From Echinicola salinicaeni (GTDB lineage: Bacteria; Bacteroidota; Bacteroidia; Cytophagales; Cyclobacteriaceae), in NCBI RefSeq assembly GCF_014280965.1, contig NZ_JACODZ010000013.1, forward strand, positions 29,459-93,458: 64,000 bases of DNA, written 5' to 3'. Below, in pieces: positions 46,423 through 56,063 of the stretch. A program made the translations under genes and the position numbers. Positions within the stretch are counted from its first letter, which is position 1; each line of letters starts with the position of its first letter. Under the pieces are notes generated by a model that was not told the DNA's origin, searched no databases, and was given only the letters and a program-made list of their open reading frames with translations.

Positions 46423-49400
46423 ATGAATGGAAATTCTACCATTATGGTCCGAAGGAAGCAGAGTCGGACAGGTGAAAAGAAAAAGAGCTTGTCTTTTCTT
46501 TTCTTTATAATTTTTTTCTTGGCGTGTTCCTTAACGAATGCGCAGACTGGGAATAATAAAATAGAAGGCCGGGTCACGGATGAAAATGGTGAAGGACTTC
46601 CTGGAGCAACTATTCTTGAAAAAGGAACCAACAATGGATCAATTACAGATTTGGAAGGGAATTTTGCAATAAGTGTCTCTAAGAATTCAACCTTGATATT
46701 CTCTTATATAGGCTATGTTAATCAGGAAATTTCTGTTGGAAATCAGAATCAACTAAATGTAAGCTTGGCACCTGATTTAACCAATATGGATGAGGTGGTA
46801 GTAGTGGGCTATGGTATCTCAAAAAAATCTGACTTGACCGGCGCGGTAGTAAGGGCAGATATTGATGCGTTTCGCGAGTCCCCAAATACCAATATCATGC
46901 AATCCCTACAAGGATCTGTCCCAGGGCTAAATGTGGGGATGACCACTACTGCAGGATCTTCTCCCTCTTTATCAATTAGGGGCTTGAATTCCATTTCAGG
47001 ATCCTCTGCTCCTTTGATTGTACTAGATGGAGTTATTTATAATGGAAACATCAATGAAATCAATCCTAATGATGTGGAGTCTGTGGATGTATTGAAGGAT
47101 GCCAGTTCCACGGCTATTTATGGTTCGAGGGCTGCCAATGGGGTGTTGATCATTACTACAAAAAAAGGCGGTAAAGAGTCAAAACCAGTGTTTAATTACA
47201 GCGGAACCATGACATTCCAGTCGCCATCGAATCTTTTGACACCATTGGATAGAGAAGGTTATATTGAAAAAGTGAGAAATGTGGAATGGGAAAAAAGCTT
47301 CTTGGCCCCGGACTATACGCAACCTAATCCAGATTATGAACCCTCCTTTGTTTATCAAACTGTTGCGGATGGCTATGCTGCTGGAACCGAAACCAATTGG
47401 TTGGATCTAATTTCTCAGGACAGTTACATCCAAAATCATAACCTTAGCGTAAGCGGTAATAGCAACGGTTCAAAATACTACCTTTCTACCTCTTATACAG
47501 ATCAGGAGGGGTATATTATTAATGATAGTTATAGCAGATGGACCACTAGGATTAATCTGGAGAATGAAATCAGTGAATGGTTTACGTTTGGTTTGAATAG
47601 TTTTGCTGCTTTTGCTGATTATTCAGGAAGTTCACCGGATATGAGGACCGCTTATTTGTTGAGTCCTTTGGTTTCAGCTTATAATGAAGATGGTTCATTG
47701 AATCTTTACCCTCAGGGCCCACTGACCAATCCATTGGTGCCTTTAGAACGTGAGGATTTGGACAAAAGAATGAATCTAGTTGGGAATTTCTATGGTATAG
47801 TATCCATCCCTTATGTTAAGGGGTTGACTTACCGTCTAAATTTCTCAAATAACTATAGAAATTCAAGGAGTTTTGGTTTTGACAGGTTTGCCCAAAATCA
47901 ACTGGGCAGTGGTTTCAAAAATAATGGAACTGCCTATGATAGGATTATTGATAATATTGTTAATTATTCTACCCAAATCAATGATGTTCACGGAATCAAG
48001 GCAACATTGGTTTATGGACATGAAAAGCGGGTTTTTGAAGGCACCAATACCTCTTCTTCCATTTTTACCAATATGGATTTGGGTTATAATCGTCTTCAAG
48101 ATGGTGATATCGAAAGACAAACTGTTTCTGCTTCAGCCTATGAAGAAAATAGTTTGTATTCAATGGCTAGGGCTCAATATGATTATAATGGAAAGTACTT
48201 CTTTACCGGGACAGTAAGAAGGGACGGATTTTCTGGTTTTGGGAAAAATAAAAAAACAGGTTATTTCCCTTCACTAGGCTTGGCTTGGACAGCCACCGAG
48301 GAACCATTTTTGAAAAATACTTTGCCTGGATTGAACTTGTTAAAGTTTAGGGGCTCATTTGGTGAAAGTGGAAACCGAACGGTAGGCAGGTATGGTACAT
48401 TGGCGAAAATGTCTTCAGGATATTCTTATGTTTATGGTGATGGGGGTTCTTCTGTCATTGGCCAAACAATTGCTAACCTTGAAAATGCTGATTTAGGCTG
48501 GGAGACCACTAGAGGTCTGAATTTGGGGATTGATTTTGCAGTGTTGAAACAAAGGATTCGTGGAAATATAGAATACTATAATACTCAAACAAGAGATATT
48601 CTTTATTCCATTAATTTGCCTAGTATAACAGGGTTTAACAGTATCAATACCAATATCGGCAAGGTAGCCAACTGGGGATTGGAAAGTTCAATTAGCACTG
48701 TTAATGTGAAAAAGTCAGGATTCCAATGGGAGAGTACCTTTAATTTTTCAATGAACAGAAACAAGGTTGTTTCAATTTTAGGCCAGGATAATGATGGCGA
48801 TGGAAAGGAAGATGATTTAATCAGTAGTGGCTTGTGGATAGGTAAAAGCCGTGGTATAATTTATCATTATAATGTTTTGGGGATTTACCAGCTTGGAGAT
48901 GAGGATATTATTGCTGGATATAAAGCTGGTCATTATAGAATAGAAGATATCAATGGTGATGGGACTATTTCTGCTGCTGAGGATAGAAAGATATTGGGCT
49001 ATTCTGTTCCGTCTTATCGCTTCAGTATCCAGAATACCTTTACTTACAAAAACTGGACATTAAGAGCATTTATCAATTCCATTCAGGGAGGTAAACAATA
49101 TTATTATGGAAATAACCGTCCTCAAAATGATGGAGCATGGGGAGGTGGAGATAATATCAAAAACTGGAATATAGTTGAAGAGTGGGATTATTGGACTCCA
49201 AATAATCCAAATGCAGAATATAGACAATTGAATACAGCAGGGTCAGTTGATCCAGCAATTTACAGACAAAGAAGTTTTGTAAGACTTCAAGATGTTTCTC
49301 TTTCTTATAATGTCCCAAAATTCCTACTAGACAGATTAAGTCTTAAAGGTTTGAAAATTTATGGTAGTGGGAAAAACCTTGCTACTTGGACAAAATGGAA

Positions 49401-49491
49401 AGGTTTAGATCCTGAGACAGGTACGGGTATAACTTCAGGCGGATATCCTGTTTTGAGAAGTTACACAGTGGGTCTAAATGTGTCATTCTAA
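46423..49491 (+). CDS. SusC/RagA-type TonB-dependent transporter (no STN domain)
   Basis: The 1022-residue outer-membrane protein has a long N-terminal signal region (hydrophobic to ...TNAQTG near residue 44). A carboxypeptidase-regulatory-like domain (KIEGRVTDENGEGLPGATILEKGT), a TonB-box/plug region (DEVVVVGYGISKKSDLTGAVVRAD, LDGVIYNGNINEINPNDVESVDVLKDASSTAIYG) and a barrel ending in VSF follow. Unlike the PUL1 SusC it lacks the STN domain, in line with control by the LacI regulator rather than sigma/anti-sigma. An inner ATG at 46444 could also serve as start. It should import oligosaccharides released by the PUL2 surface enzymes, working with SusD 11 bases downstream. Confidence 0.95.
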   Translation: MNGNSTIMVRRKQSRTGEKKKSLSFLFFIIFFLACSLTNAQTGNNKIEGRVTDENGEGLPGATILEKGTNNGSITDLEGNFAISVSKNSTLIFSYIGYVNQEISVGNQNQLNVSLAPDLTNMDEVVVVGYGISKKSDLTGAVVRADIDAFRESPNTNIMQSLQGSVPGLNVGMTTTAGSSPSLSIRGLNSISGSSAPLIVLDGVIYNGNINEINPNDVESVDVLKDASSTAIYGSRAANGVLIITTKKGGKESKPVFNYSGTMTFQSPSNLLTPLDREGYIEKVRNVEWEKSFLAPDYTQPNPDYEPSFVYQTVADGYAAGTETNWLDLISQDSYIQNHNLSVSGNSNGSKYYLSTSYTDQEGYIINDSYSRWTTRINLENEISEWFTFGLNSFAAFADYSGSSPDMRTAYLLSPLVSAYNEDGSLNLYPQGPLTNPLVPLEREDLDKRMNLVGNFYGIVSIPYVKGLTYRLNFSNNYRNSRSFGFDRFAQNQLGSGFKNNGTAYDRIIDNIVNYSTQINDVHGIKATLVYGHEKRVFEGTNTSSSIFTNMDLGYNRLQDGDIERQTVSASAYEENSLYSMARAQYDYNGKYFFTGTVRRDGFSGFGKNKKTGYFPSLGLAWTATEEPFLKNTLPGLNLLKFRGSFGESGNRTVGRYGTLAKMSSGYSYVYGDGGSSVIGQTIANLENADLGWETTRGLNLGIDFAVLKQRIRGNIEYYNTQTRDILYSINLPSITGFNSINTNIGKVANWGLESSISTVNVKKSGFQWESTFNFSMNRNKVVSILGQDNDGDGKEDDLISSGLWIGKSRGIIYHYNVLGIYQLGDEDIIAGYKAGHYRIEDINGDGTISAAEDRKILGYSVPSYRFSIQNTFTYKNWTLRAFINSIQGGKQYYYGNNRPQNDGAWGGGDNIKNWNIVEEWDYWTPNNPNAEYRQLNTAGSVDPAIYRQRSFVRLQDVSLSYNVPKFLLDRLSLKGLKIYGSGKNLATWTKWKGLDPETGTGITSGGYPVLRSYTVGLNVSF

Positions 49492-49502
49492 TTGAAAAAA
49501 CG

Positions 49503-51185
49503 ATGAAAAAAATAAATTATATTTTCTTATTGCTGTTTTCATTGGGACTTGTGTCTTGTAATGAAGATGAAATTCTTAATGAAGTACCTTTGGATTTTTA
49601 TAGTCCAGAAAATTCATTTACAAAACCTGAGCATATTGAAAGTTCTATGGCATATCTCTATGCCAGGGTGAGGAATCTTTGGGATGGTAATGTTAATCAA
49701 AGTGATGTTTATTATGGGACTGATTTAGCCTCTGGTTTTCAAAATACCTTGGGATATGCAGATTATCAAAATGAAGTCGTGCCTACAGCTGGTAGACCTA
49801 ATTCAAGATGGAGCAATTTGTATAGGATTATTTTTGATGCAAATGTGATTATTTCACGTATTGAAGGTGTTGACTATCCAGATGAAGCCTCAAAAAATGC
49901 TCATATAGCTGAGGCAATGTTTTTCCGTGCCTATGCCTATAATTGCTTGGCTAACTTTTTCGGAGGAGTTCCTTTAGTCTTGGAGGAAGTCACTTCTCCA
50001 AAAAGAGACTTTGTTAGAGAGTCTAGAGAGGCAGTATACCAGCAATGTGCTATTGACTTGGAATTTGCTGCGGCAAATTTGCCTGATATTAACAATGTGA
50101 AGGGAGACGGCAGAGCAAGTAAGGCTGCCGCCAACCACTTGCTTTCAGAAATATATATCAGCCTGAAAGAATATAATAAGGCTGTTCAAGCTGCTTCTGC
50201 CGTAATTGAGAATCCAAACTTTGCCTTAATGACCAGTAGATTTGGTTCAAGTGCTGATGAAATGCCTGGTGATGCTTATTTTGACTTGTTTGAACCAAAT
50301 AATCAGAACAGATCAAGTGGAAACACGGAAGCTATTTTGGTATTGCAAGTAGAGTTTAATATTCCTGGTGGTGGCGGTTCTAACGTTAACTGGGGAACTG
50401 GATATAAGTTTGAGAGATATATAGCTCCTTTATACTGGCAATTGAAAGATCCTGATGGTGTGGCTGGATTTATTGGGCCAACAACCAAAAATGGAGGGAG
50501 AGGGATTGGATGGGTTCGTGGTACAGACCATTTTACCCATGAAATTTGGAAGGGCGATTGGGATAATGATATCCGAAATGCCGAGCACAATATGGAGCGC
50601 GACTATACTTTTGACAATCCTGCCTCTGCCTATTTTGGACAGAGTGTTCAGGAAGTCTTCAACGCAGGTATTGAAGGATATCCAACTGAATATGATACCA
50701 TGAGGCTGGTTTATGCTTATCCAACCAAGTTGACTACTCATAACAAACATCCAGAAGAAATTATGATAGATGTGGAGCGAGGAATTCTTTCTGGAAATTC
50801 AGGGATTACTTATTTGGATTTTTATCTGATGAGATTGGCGGAAACTTATTTGTTAAGAGCTGAGGCTTATTTAGGCTTAGGTGATTTAGATAAGGCTGCA
50901 GCAGATATCAACAAAGTTAGAGAGCGTGCCAATGCTACTCCAGTTGTTCCAAGTGATGTGGATATCGATTATATATTGGATGAACGACTTCGAGAATTAA
51001 GTTATGAAGAGCCACGTCGTTTGACATTGTCCAGATTAGGTAAACTGGTAGAAAGAACTCAGAAATATGGTAGATGGTCAGATGAGAGTATTCAGCCTCA
51101 TAATGAATTGTATCCTATACCATATAGCGAAATTGAAAGAAATACAGAAGCTGTTCTGGAGCAAAATCCAGGATATGTGAATTAA
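49503..51185 (+). CDS. SusD/RagB-type surface glycan-binding lipoprotein
   Basis: The 560-residue lipoprotein (lipobox VSC near residue 19) has the SusD pattern: an N-terminal NSFTKPEHIESSMAYLYARVRNLWDG segment, the helical pair AEAMFFRAYAYNCLANFFGGVPLVLEEV, and YLDFYLMRLAETYLLRAEAYLGLGDLDKAAADINKVRERA. It closes with DERLRELSYEEPRRLTLSRLGKLV and NELYPIPYSEIERN. It partners the SusC protein encoded directly upstream and probably binds the PUL2 glycan at the cell surface. A short hairpin (arms 51216-51222 and 51238-51244) follows and may attenuate transcription into the enzyme operon. Confidence 0.95.
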   Translation: MKKINYIFLLLFSLGLVSCNEDEILNEVPLDFYSPENSFTKPEHIESSMAYLYARVRNLWDGNVNQSDVYYGTDLASGFQNTLGYADYQNEVVPTAGRPNSRWSNLYRIIFDANVIISRIEGVDYPDEASKNAHIAEAMFFRAYAYNCLANFFGGVPLVLEEVTSPKRDFVRESREAVYQQCAIDLEFAAANLPDINNVKGDGRASKAAANHLLSEIYISLKEYNKAVQAASAVIENPNFALMTSRFGSSADEMPGDAYFDLFEPNNQNRSSGNTEAILVLQVEFNIPGGGGSNVNWGTGYKFERYIAPLYWQLKDPDGVAGFIGPTTKNGGRGIGWVRGTDHFTHEIWKGDWDNDIRNAEHNMERDYTFDNPASAYFGQSVQEVFNAGIEGYPTEYDTMRLVYAYPTKLTTHNKHPEEIMIDVERGILSGNSGITYLDFYLMRLAETYLLRAEAYLGLGDLDKAAADINKVRERANATPVVPSDVDIDYILDERLRELSYEEPRRLTLSRLGKLVERTQKYGRWSDESIQPHNELYPIPYSEIERNTEAVLEQNPGYVN

Positions 51186-51215
51186 TTTATTTGAATTATT
51201 ATACTACTAGGAATT

Positions 51216-51250
51216 TCGGAGCCCCTTTAAAAACGGAGCTCCGATTATTT
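51216..51250 (+). terminator. Weak terminator/attenuator after susD
   Basis: Arms TCGGAGC and GCTCCGA enclose a 15-base loop, followed by TTATTTG. It sits in the 160-base gap between susD and the enzyme operon, so partial read-through would lower enzyme expression relative to SusC/SusD. Confidence 0.5.
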
Positions 51251-51344
51251 GTTAAATAAATGGGGATATCAGGTAAAATAGGCATAACACAGGTTTTAAT
51301 TGAAAGTTAACTTGCCCTAATAAAATGTATAATTGTTTGAATAT

Positions 51345-53615
51345 ATGAGTAAAATACGGTTAAAATATTGTTTGGTTATTCTGATGTTTTTTGCATCAAT
51401 TTATGTCGGATATCCCCAAGAACTGGGCAGTGGAATTTCAATTATGGAAAAGCTGGAACGCTTGCCCATTTTGTATAAAAAGGCCCCTCAAAAAATACCC
51501 TCTAGTTCATCCGTTGATGCACCATTTTTAGGTAATGGCTATACCAAAGTTGCCGTTTCAGGAAACCCTGAGAAACAAGTGTTTCATTTTGGCAGAAACG
51601 ATTTTTGGAGACTAAAATCAGCTTATAATGAATCTTTCCCGGCAGTATTGGGAAAGATGGAGGTTCATATTCCAGCACTTAAAGGGGCCACCTATCATTT
51701 GGAACAATATTTAGGACAGGCTATCACCACCGCAAATTTTGAAAAGAATGATCAAAAGGTGAGTTATGAAGTATATATGTCTGCCAATGAGGATCTAATG
51801 ATCCTTGAATTAAGCATGGAGGGAAAAGGGGAATTGCCAGTACAGCTCAACTTATCCCTGCCTGGGGAAGTGGAGTCTGCGATAAATCCACCCATGGATC
51901 TATTATTTCCTGCCAGTACCAAATATTCCCAGACTGAGGAAGGTATAGTTTTCTTTAGTAGGGCATTTGAAAAAGAGGTGGATATTCCGACCAAAGCTGC
52001 TGTAGGAATGAAAATCCTGTCTAATGAAGGGACTTTTTTTATACTTCAGGAAGATAAGCCAGTAACCATTGTCTTGGCCTTTTCAAGTAATTTCAAAAGT
52101 GATGATTGTGAAATGGCAGTAGTGGATAGACTGAGAGATCTGGATATAAATGATCTTGCATCCATTAAAGAAGGACACCTTGCATGGTGGGAAAAATATT
52201 GGAATTCCTCACAGGTCAATATAGGGGATGAATTGCTTGAAAAACAATATTATTTGTCCCAATATAATATGGGGAGTTTAAGTAGAGACCCTGATTTTCC
52301 TCCCGGAATTTTTGGTCTGGTAACCAAGGAACGACCAGCTTGGAATGGAGATTATCATTTGAATTATAATCATTATGCGCCGTTTTATGGGTTGTTTTCT
52401 TCCAATCACCTTGAGCAGGCAAGTACGGTGAATGCTCCTCTATTGGCTTTAATCGATCGGGGTGAATATTATTCAGATAAGTTAACTGGAATCCAGGGAG
52501 GGATCATGTTGCCGGTTGGTGCAGGTCCAGTAGGGATCGAGACCACAAGAAGGAATGAAATAGTGGATAAATTTGTGCACCGCTATATTGAGGAGGGGAA
52601 TATTGAAGATGAGGGGCTTTTCTTTGGTCAAAAAAGCAATGCTGCTTATGGAATGGTTAATATGTCCACTCATTTTTATTTGACCTATGATAAAGCGGTA
52701 GCAGCTAAATATTATCCTTATGTGAAAGGTGTGGCTACTTTTTGGAAAAATTACCTCACTTGGGAAAAGGGACGCTATGTAATCTATGATGATGCTATCC
52801 ATGAAGGAACCGTTGGGACGATGAATCCTATCCTTTCTCTGGGCTTGGTGAGAATGGTGATGCAGACGGCAATGGAAATGAGTGATCTATTGGACATGGA
52901 TTCACAAGCTAGGAAAAAGTGGAAGCATATTCTGAAAAATATGTCAAGTTATACCTATCAAGAAAGGGAAGGGAAGAAGGTTTTCCGCTATACAGAAATA
53001 GGTACAGACTGGTGGCGGAATAATACCTTGGGTATTCAGCACATTTATCCGGCTGGTCAAATAGGTCTGGACAGTGAGCCAGACTTGTTGCAAGTGGCCC
53101 ATAATACCATAGATGTGATGCAGCGCTGGATTGACTTTAATGGTTCCAATAGCTTTTTTCCTGCAGCAGTTAGGGTGGGCTATGACCCTGAGGTAATTCT
53201 TGAAAAACTCCGTCAATACACCCAAAACACTTATGCTAATGGATTTCAGTTGAATAACCCCCACGGCATAGAAAATTACAGTACTGTTCCCAATACCATT
53301 AATGAAATGCTTTGTATGGGGCATAATGGGGTTTTGAGGGTGTTCCCTGTTTGGTCAAGGCATAAGGATGCCTCCTTTGAAAATATTAGGGTGCATGGAG
53401 CTTTTTTGGTTTCCAGTGAACTGAAAAATGGAGAGGTAATCCAAATAAGCATAGAGAGCGAGCAGGGGCGAGAATGTAATTTGATAAATCCATGGCATAG
53501 TGAAAGGGTGCAAATATACCGTGATGGAAAAGCATCGGAAATTCTAAAGGGGAAATCCCTTTCTTTCAAAACAGAAAAAGGAGAAGAAATTCTATTGAAA
53601 TCACTAAAAAAATAA
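51345..53615 (+). CDS. Secreted GH95-family glycosidase
   Basis: The frame can begin with TTG at 51333, but the ATG at 51345 starts a signal peptide (KYCLVILMFFASIYVGYPQ), giving 756 residues. The protein has a beta-sandwich N-terminal region, then an (alpha/alpha)6 barrel. The family motif AWNGDYHLNYNHYAPFYG holds the two Asn (N340, N342) that position the catalytic water in GH95, and INEMLCMGHNGVLRVFPVW near the C-terminus matches the family closing motif. Known members are alpha-L-fucosidases and alpha-L-galactosidases. It opens the enzyme operon 51345-61122; the DUF5703 gene follows after 6 bases. Confidence 0.85.
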   Translation: MSKIRLKYCLVILMFFASIYVGYPQELGSGISIMEKLERLPILYKKAPQKIPSSSSVDAPFLGNGYTKVAVSGNPEKQVFHFGRNDFWRLKSAYNESFPAVLGKMEVHIPALKGATYHLEQYLGQAITTANFEKNDQKVSYEVYMSANEDLMILELSMEGKGELPVQLNLSLPGEVESAINPPMDLLFPASTKYSQTEEGIVFFSRAFEKEVDIPTKAAVGMKILSNEGTFFILQEDKPVTIVLAFSSNFKSDDCEMAVVDRLRDLDINDLASIKEGHLAWWEKYWNSSQVNIGDELLEKQYYLSQYNMGSLSRDPDFPPGIFGLVTKERPAWNGDYHLNYNHYAPFYGLFSSNHLEQASTVNAPLLALIDRGEYYSDKLTGIQGGIMLPVGAGPVGIETTRRNEIVDKFVHRYIEEGNIEDEGLFFGQKSNAAYGMVNMSTHFYLTYDKAVAAKYYPYVKGVATFWKNYLTWEKGRYVIYDDAIHEGTVGTMNPILSLGLVRMVMQTAMEMSDLLDMDSQARKKWKHILKNMSSYTYQEREGKKVFRYTEIGTDWWRNNTLGIQHIYPAGQIGLDSEPDLLQVAHNTIDVMQRWIDFNGSNSFFPAAVRVGYDPEVILEKLRQYTQNTYANGFQLNNPHGIENYSTVPNTINEMLCMGHNGVLRVFPVWSRHKDASFENIRVHGAFLVSSELKNGEVIQISIESEQGRECNLINPWHSERVQIYRDGKASEILKGKSLSFKTEKGEEILLKSLKK

Positions 53616-53621
53616 TTTAGA

Positions 53622-56051
53622 ATGAAACGGACTTTATTATCCTTTTTATTTATTTCGATTTTGTCTTTTATGGTCAGGGCTCAGGCACCGGTTAAGAGGA
53701 CTAGCTTGGACAACTATAATATTACCTGGGATTCACAAAGTAAAAACAGTGCAGGTTCTATGCCTTTGGTTGGAGGTGATATTGGTTGCAATGTTTGGGT
53801 AGAAGATGGGGAAATCCTCTTTTATGTACAAAGAAGCGGTTCTTTGAGTGAAAATGGTGAGTACTTAAAATTGGGCCGAGTGCGTATAAAAATAAGCCCA
53901 AATCCTTTTGAGATAGGGAGTAAGTTTTCTCAGAAATTGAACTTAGAACAGGGCAATATTATTATTTCAGGGGTTTCAGAGGTTAGTGACCAAGCCATTG
54001 AAACCAAGGTGAATTTATGGGTAGATATTCATCAGCCTGTGGTTCATGTCGAAGTAAGTTCTGAAAAAGAGGTTGATGTCGAAGCTTATTATGAAAATTG
54101 GAGAATAGAGGACAAACCTATTTTTTCGGATAATTCAAAGTCCCGTTGGGGGATGTTTAATTTGGAAGGATTTCGTGATACTGTAGTCACTCATCAAGAT
54201 CAAATCGACTTTGAAAATGAAGGGGAAGTAATGTTCTTCCATAAAAACCCTAGAAATGCCCTGATTCCAGAGGTTTTGATTAAGCAACAAGGATTAGAGG
54301 AGTATCGCACAGAAATTACTGATGATATAAACAACAGAGTATTTGGTGGTTTGCTACTTGGAACCGGCTTTGTTTCTGACGGGGTTTATCAGGGGGAATA
54401 CTTAGCGACACCGTTTAAGGCTTGGAAGATAAAAAGTTCAAAGGCAGCTCAATGCCATGAAATAATGGTAGTTAGCCATATTGCCCAAGTAAAAGATTTA
54501 GAGGATTGGAAAAAAGGCCTAAGCCATGTTGCTTCAAGAGCAAAGTCCACAATAAAGGAATCAAAAAATGCTACATTGAATTGGTGGGAAGCTTTTTGGG
54601 ACAAAAGCTATATAAACATTTTTCCTGACAGGCCAGATACCAATAATGAAGTATGGCAGGCAGGAAGGAATTACCAACTATTTCGGTATCAGTTGGGAGG
54701 GAATGCTTACGGGGAATACCCAACGAAATTTAACGGGGGCAACCTTACTTTTGACCCTGTAATGGTAGAATCCAATAGGGATTTTGGACCTGATTGGAGA
54801 GCATGGGGCGGTGCCACTTTTACCGCTCAAAATCAGCGGTTACTTTATTGGCCATTATTGAAAACAGGGGATTTTGAGGCCATGTTACCCCAGTTTGAGC
54901 TTTACAGAAAAGGACTTGGAGGAGCGGAAGCTAGAGTGAAGAAAAATTTCGGACATGAGGGTGGTATTTACAGCGAATATATGGCTGCATCTGGATTGGC
55001 TATGGGAGCAGGCTATGGTTGGGAGAATGGTACTCAGCGGAATAGGGGTGAGGAAATTTCCTTTGGGGATCCAAGAGCAGATGCACTTCGTGGCTATGAT
55101 GAACCGGTAGAAAAGGGGGTAATGGCAAACTCTGCCATTTCTTATCACTGGGAATCGCAGGTAGAGCATGCCTATATGATTTTGGAGTACCATCGTTTTT
55201 CTGGCAATGATATTTCGGCTTATATACCATTTATAAAATCTGCTTTGGTGTTTTTTGATAAACATTATCAAAAAAGGCAGCAAATTAGAGATGGAAATAG
55301 CTTAGATGAAAATGGGAAATTAGTGCTTTATCCCTCTACTTCTTGTGAATCTTATAGAGGCGCAAAAAATCCGGTGGATTTGATCTCAGGTCTGAGGGCT
55401 AGTATAAAATCTATATTGGCCTTGAATTCAGAATATTTTACTGAAGAGGAAAGGTCTTATTTTGAGGGGTATTTGGAACGTCTGCCAGGTTATTTCTATA
55501 GTGAAGTGGCGGGAGATCAAATTTTAAATCCCGCAGAATCATGGGAGAGATACCAAAATGTGGAGTGTCCCCAATTCTACCCATTGTTTCCATTCAATCA
55601 ATTCCATTTGGGCAAAGATGATATGACAGTATTTAAGCAGACATGGAAACATGGTGACTTCCCTAAGGATATGGTAATTAGTTGGCACCAGGATGGGATT
55701 TTCTTTGCCAGAATGGGGATGACAAAGGAAGCAGCAGAGTATAATGTAAAAAAACTGAAAGATTCAGACAGAAGGTTTCCCACCTTTTGGGGACCGGGAC
55801 ATGACTGGGTTCCAGATCATAACTGGGGAGGGAGTGGAATGATTGGGCTTCAAGAAATGCTGATGCAAACTTTTGAGGATAAGATTTATTTATTTCCAGC
55901 CTGGCCAAAAGATTGGGATGTGGAATTTAAGCTTCATGCGCCCAAGCAAACAACTGTTGAGGGAAAGGTTGAGAGAGGCAAGCTAATAGGTCTAAAGGTA
56001 AGTCCAGCTTTCCGAATTAATGATGTGGTCATAATGAATGAATACGAATAA
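53622..56051 (+). CDS. Secreted DUF5703-domain protein (putative glycosidase)
   Basis: The 809-residue protein has a signal peptide (to about residue 20). The N-terminal region YNITWDSQSKNSAGSMPLVGGDIGCNVWVEDGEILFYVQRSGSL and the following KLGRVRIKISPNPF match the DUF5703 pattern as I recall it. The rest looks like an (alpha/alpha)6 barrel related to the GH95/GH65 clan, with FDPVMVESNRDFGPDWRAWGGATFTAQNQRLLYWPLL and a late GPGHDWVPDHNWGGSGMIGLQEMLMQTFEDKIYLFPAWP. Function has not been established that I know of. It lies between GH95 and the beta-helix gene with gaps of 6 and 12 bases, so it very probably acts on the same substrate. Confidence 0.75.
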   Translation: MKRTLLSFLFISILSFMVRAQAPVKRTSLDNYNITWDSQSKNSAGSMPLVGGDIGCNVWVEDGEILFYVQRSGSLSENGEYLKLGRVRIKISPNPFEIGSKFSQKLNLEQGNIIISGVSEVSDQAIETKVNLWVDIHQPVVHVEVSSEKEVDVEAYYENWRIEDKPIFSDNSKSRWGMFNLEGFRDTVVTHQDQIDFENEGEVMFFHKNPRNALIPEVLIKQQGLEEYRTEITDDINNRVFGGLLLGTGFVSDGVYQGEYLATPFKAWKIKSSKAAQCHEIMVVSHIAQVKDLEDWKKGLSHVASRAKSTIKESKNATLNWWEAFWDKSYINIFPDRPDTNNEVWQAGRNYQLFRYQLGGNAYGEYPTKFNGGNLTFDPVMVESNRDFGPDWRAWGGATFTAQNQRLLYWPLLKTGDFEAMLPQFELYRKGLGGAEARVKKNFGHEGGIYSEYMAASGLAMGAGYGWENGTQRNRGEEISFGDPRADALRGYDEPVEKGVMANSAISYHWESQVEHAYMILEYHRFSGNDISAYIPFIKSALVFFDKHYQKRQQIRDGNSLDENGKLVLYPSTSCESYRGAKNPVDLISGLRASIKSILALNSEYFTEEERSYFEGYLERLPGYFYSEVAGDQILNPAESWERYQNVECPQFYPLFPFNQFHLGKDDMTVFKQTWKHGDFPKDMVISWHQDGIFFARMGMTKEAAEYNVKKLKDSDRRFPTFWGPGHDWVPDHNWGGSGMIGLQEMLMQTFEDKIYLFPAWPKDWDVEFKLHAPKQTTVEGKVERGKLIGLKVSPAFRINDVVIMNEYE

Positions 56052-56063
56052 AAGAGAAAATAA

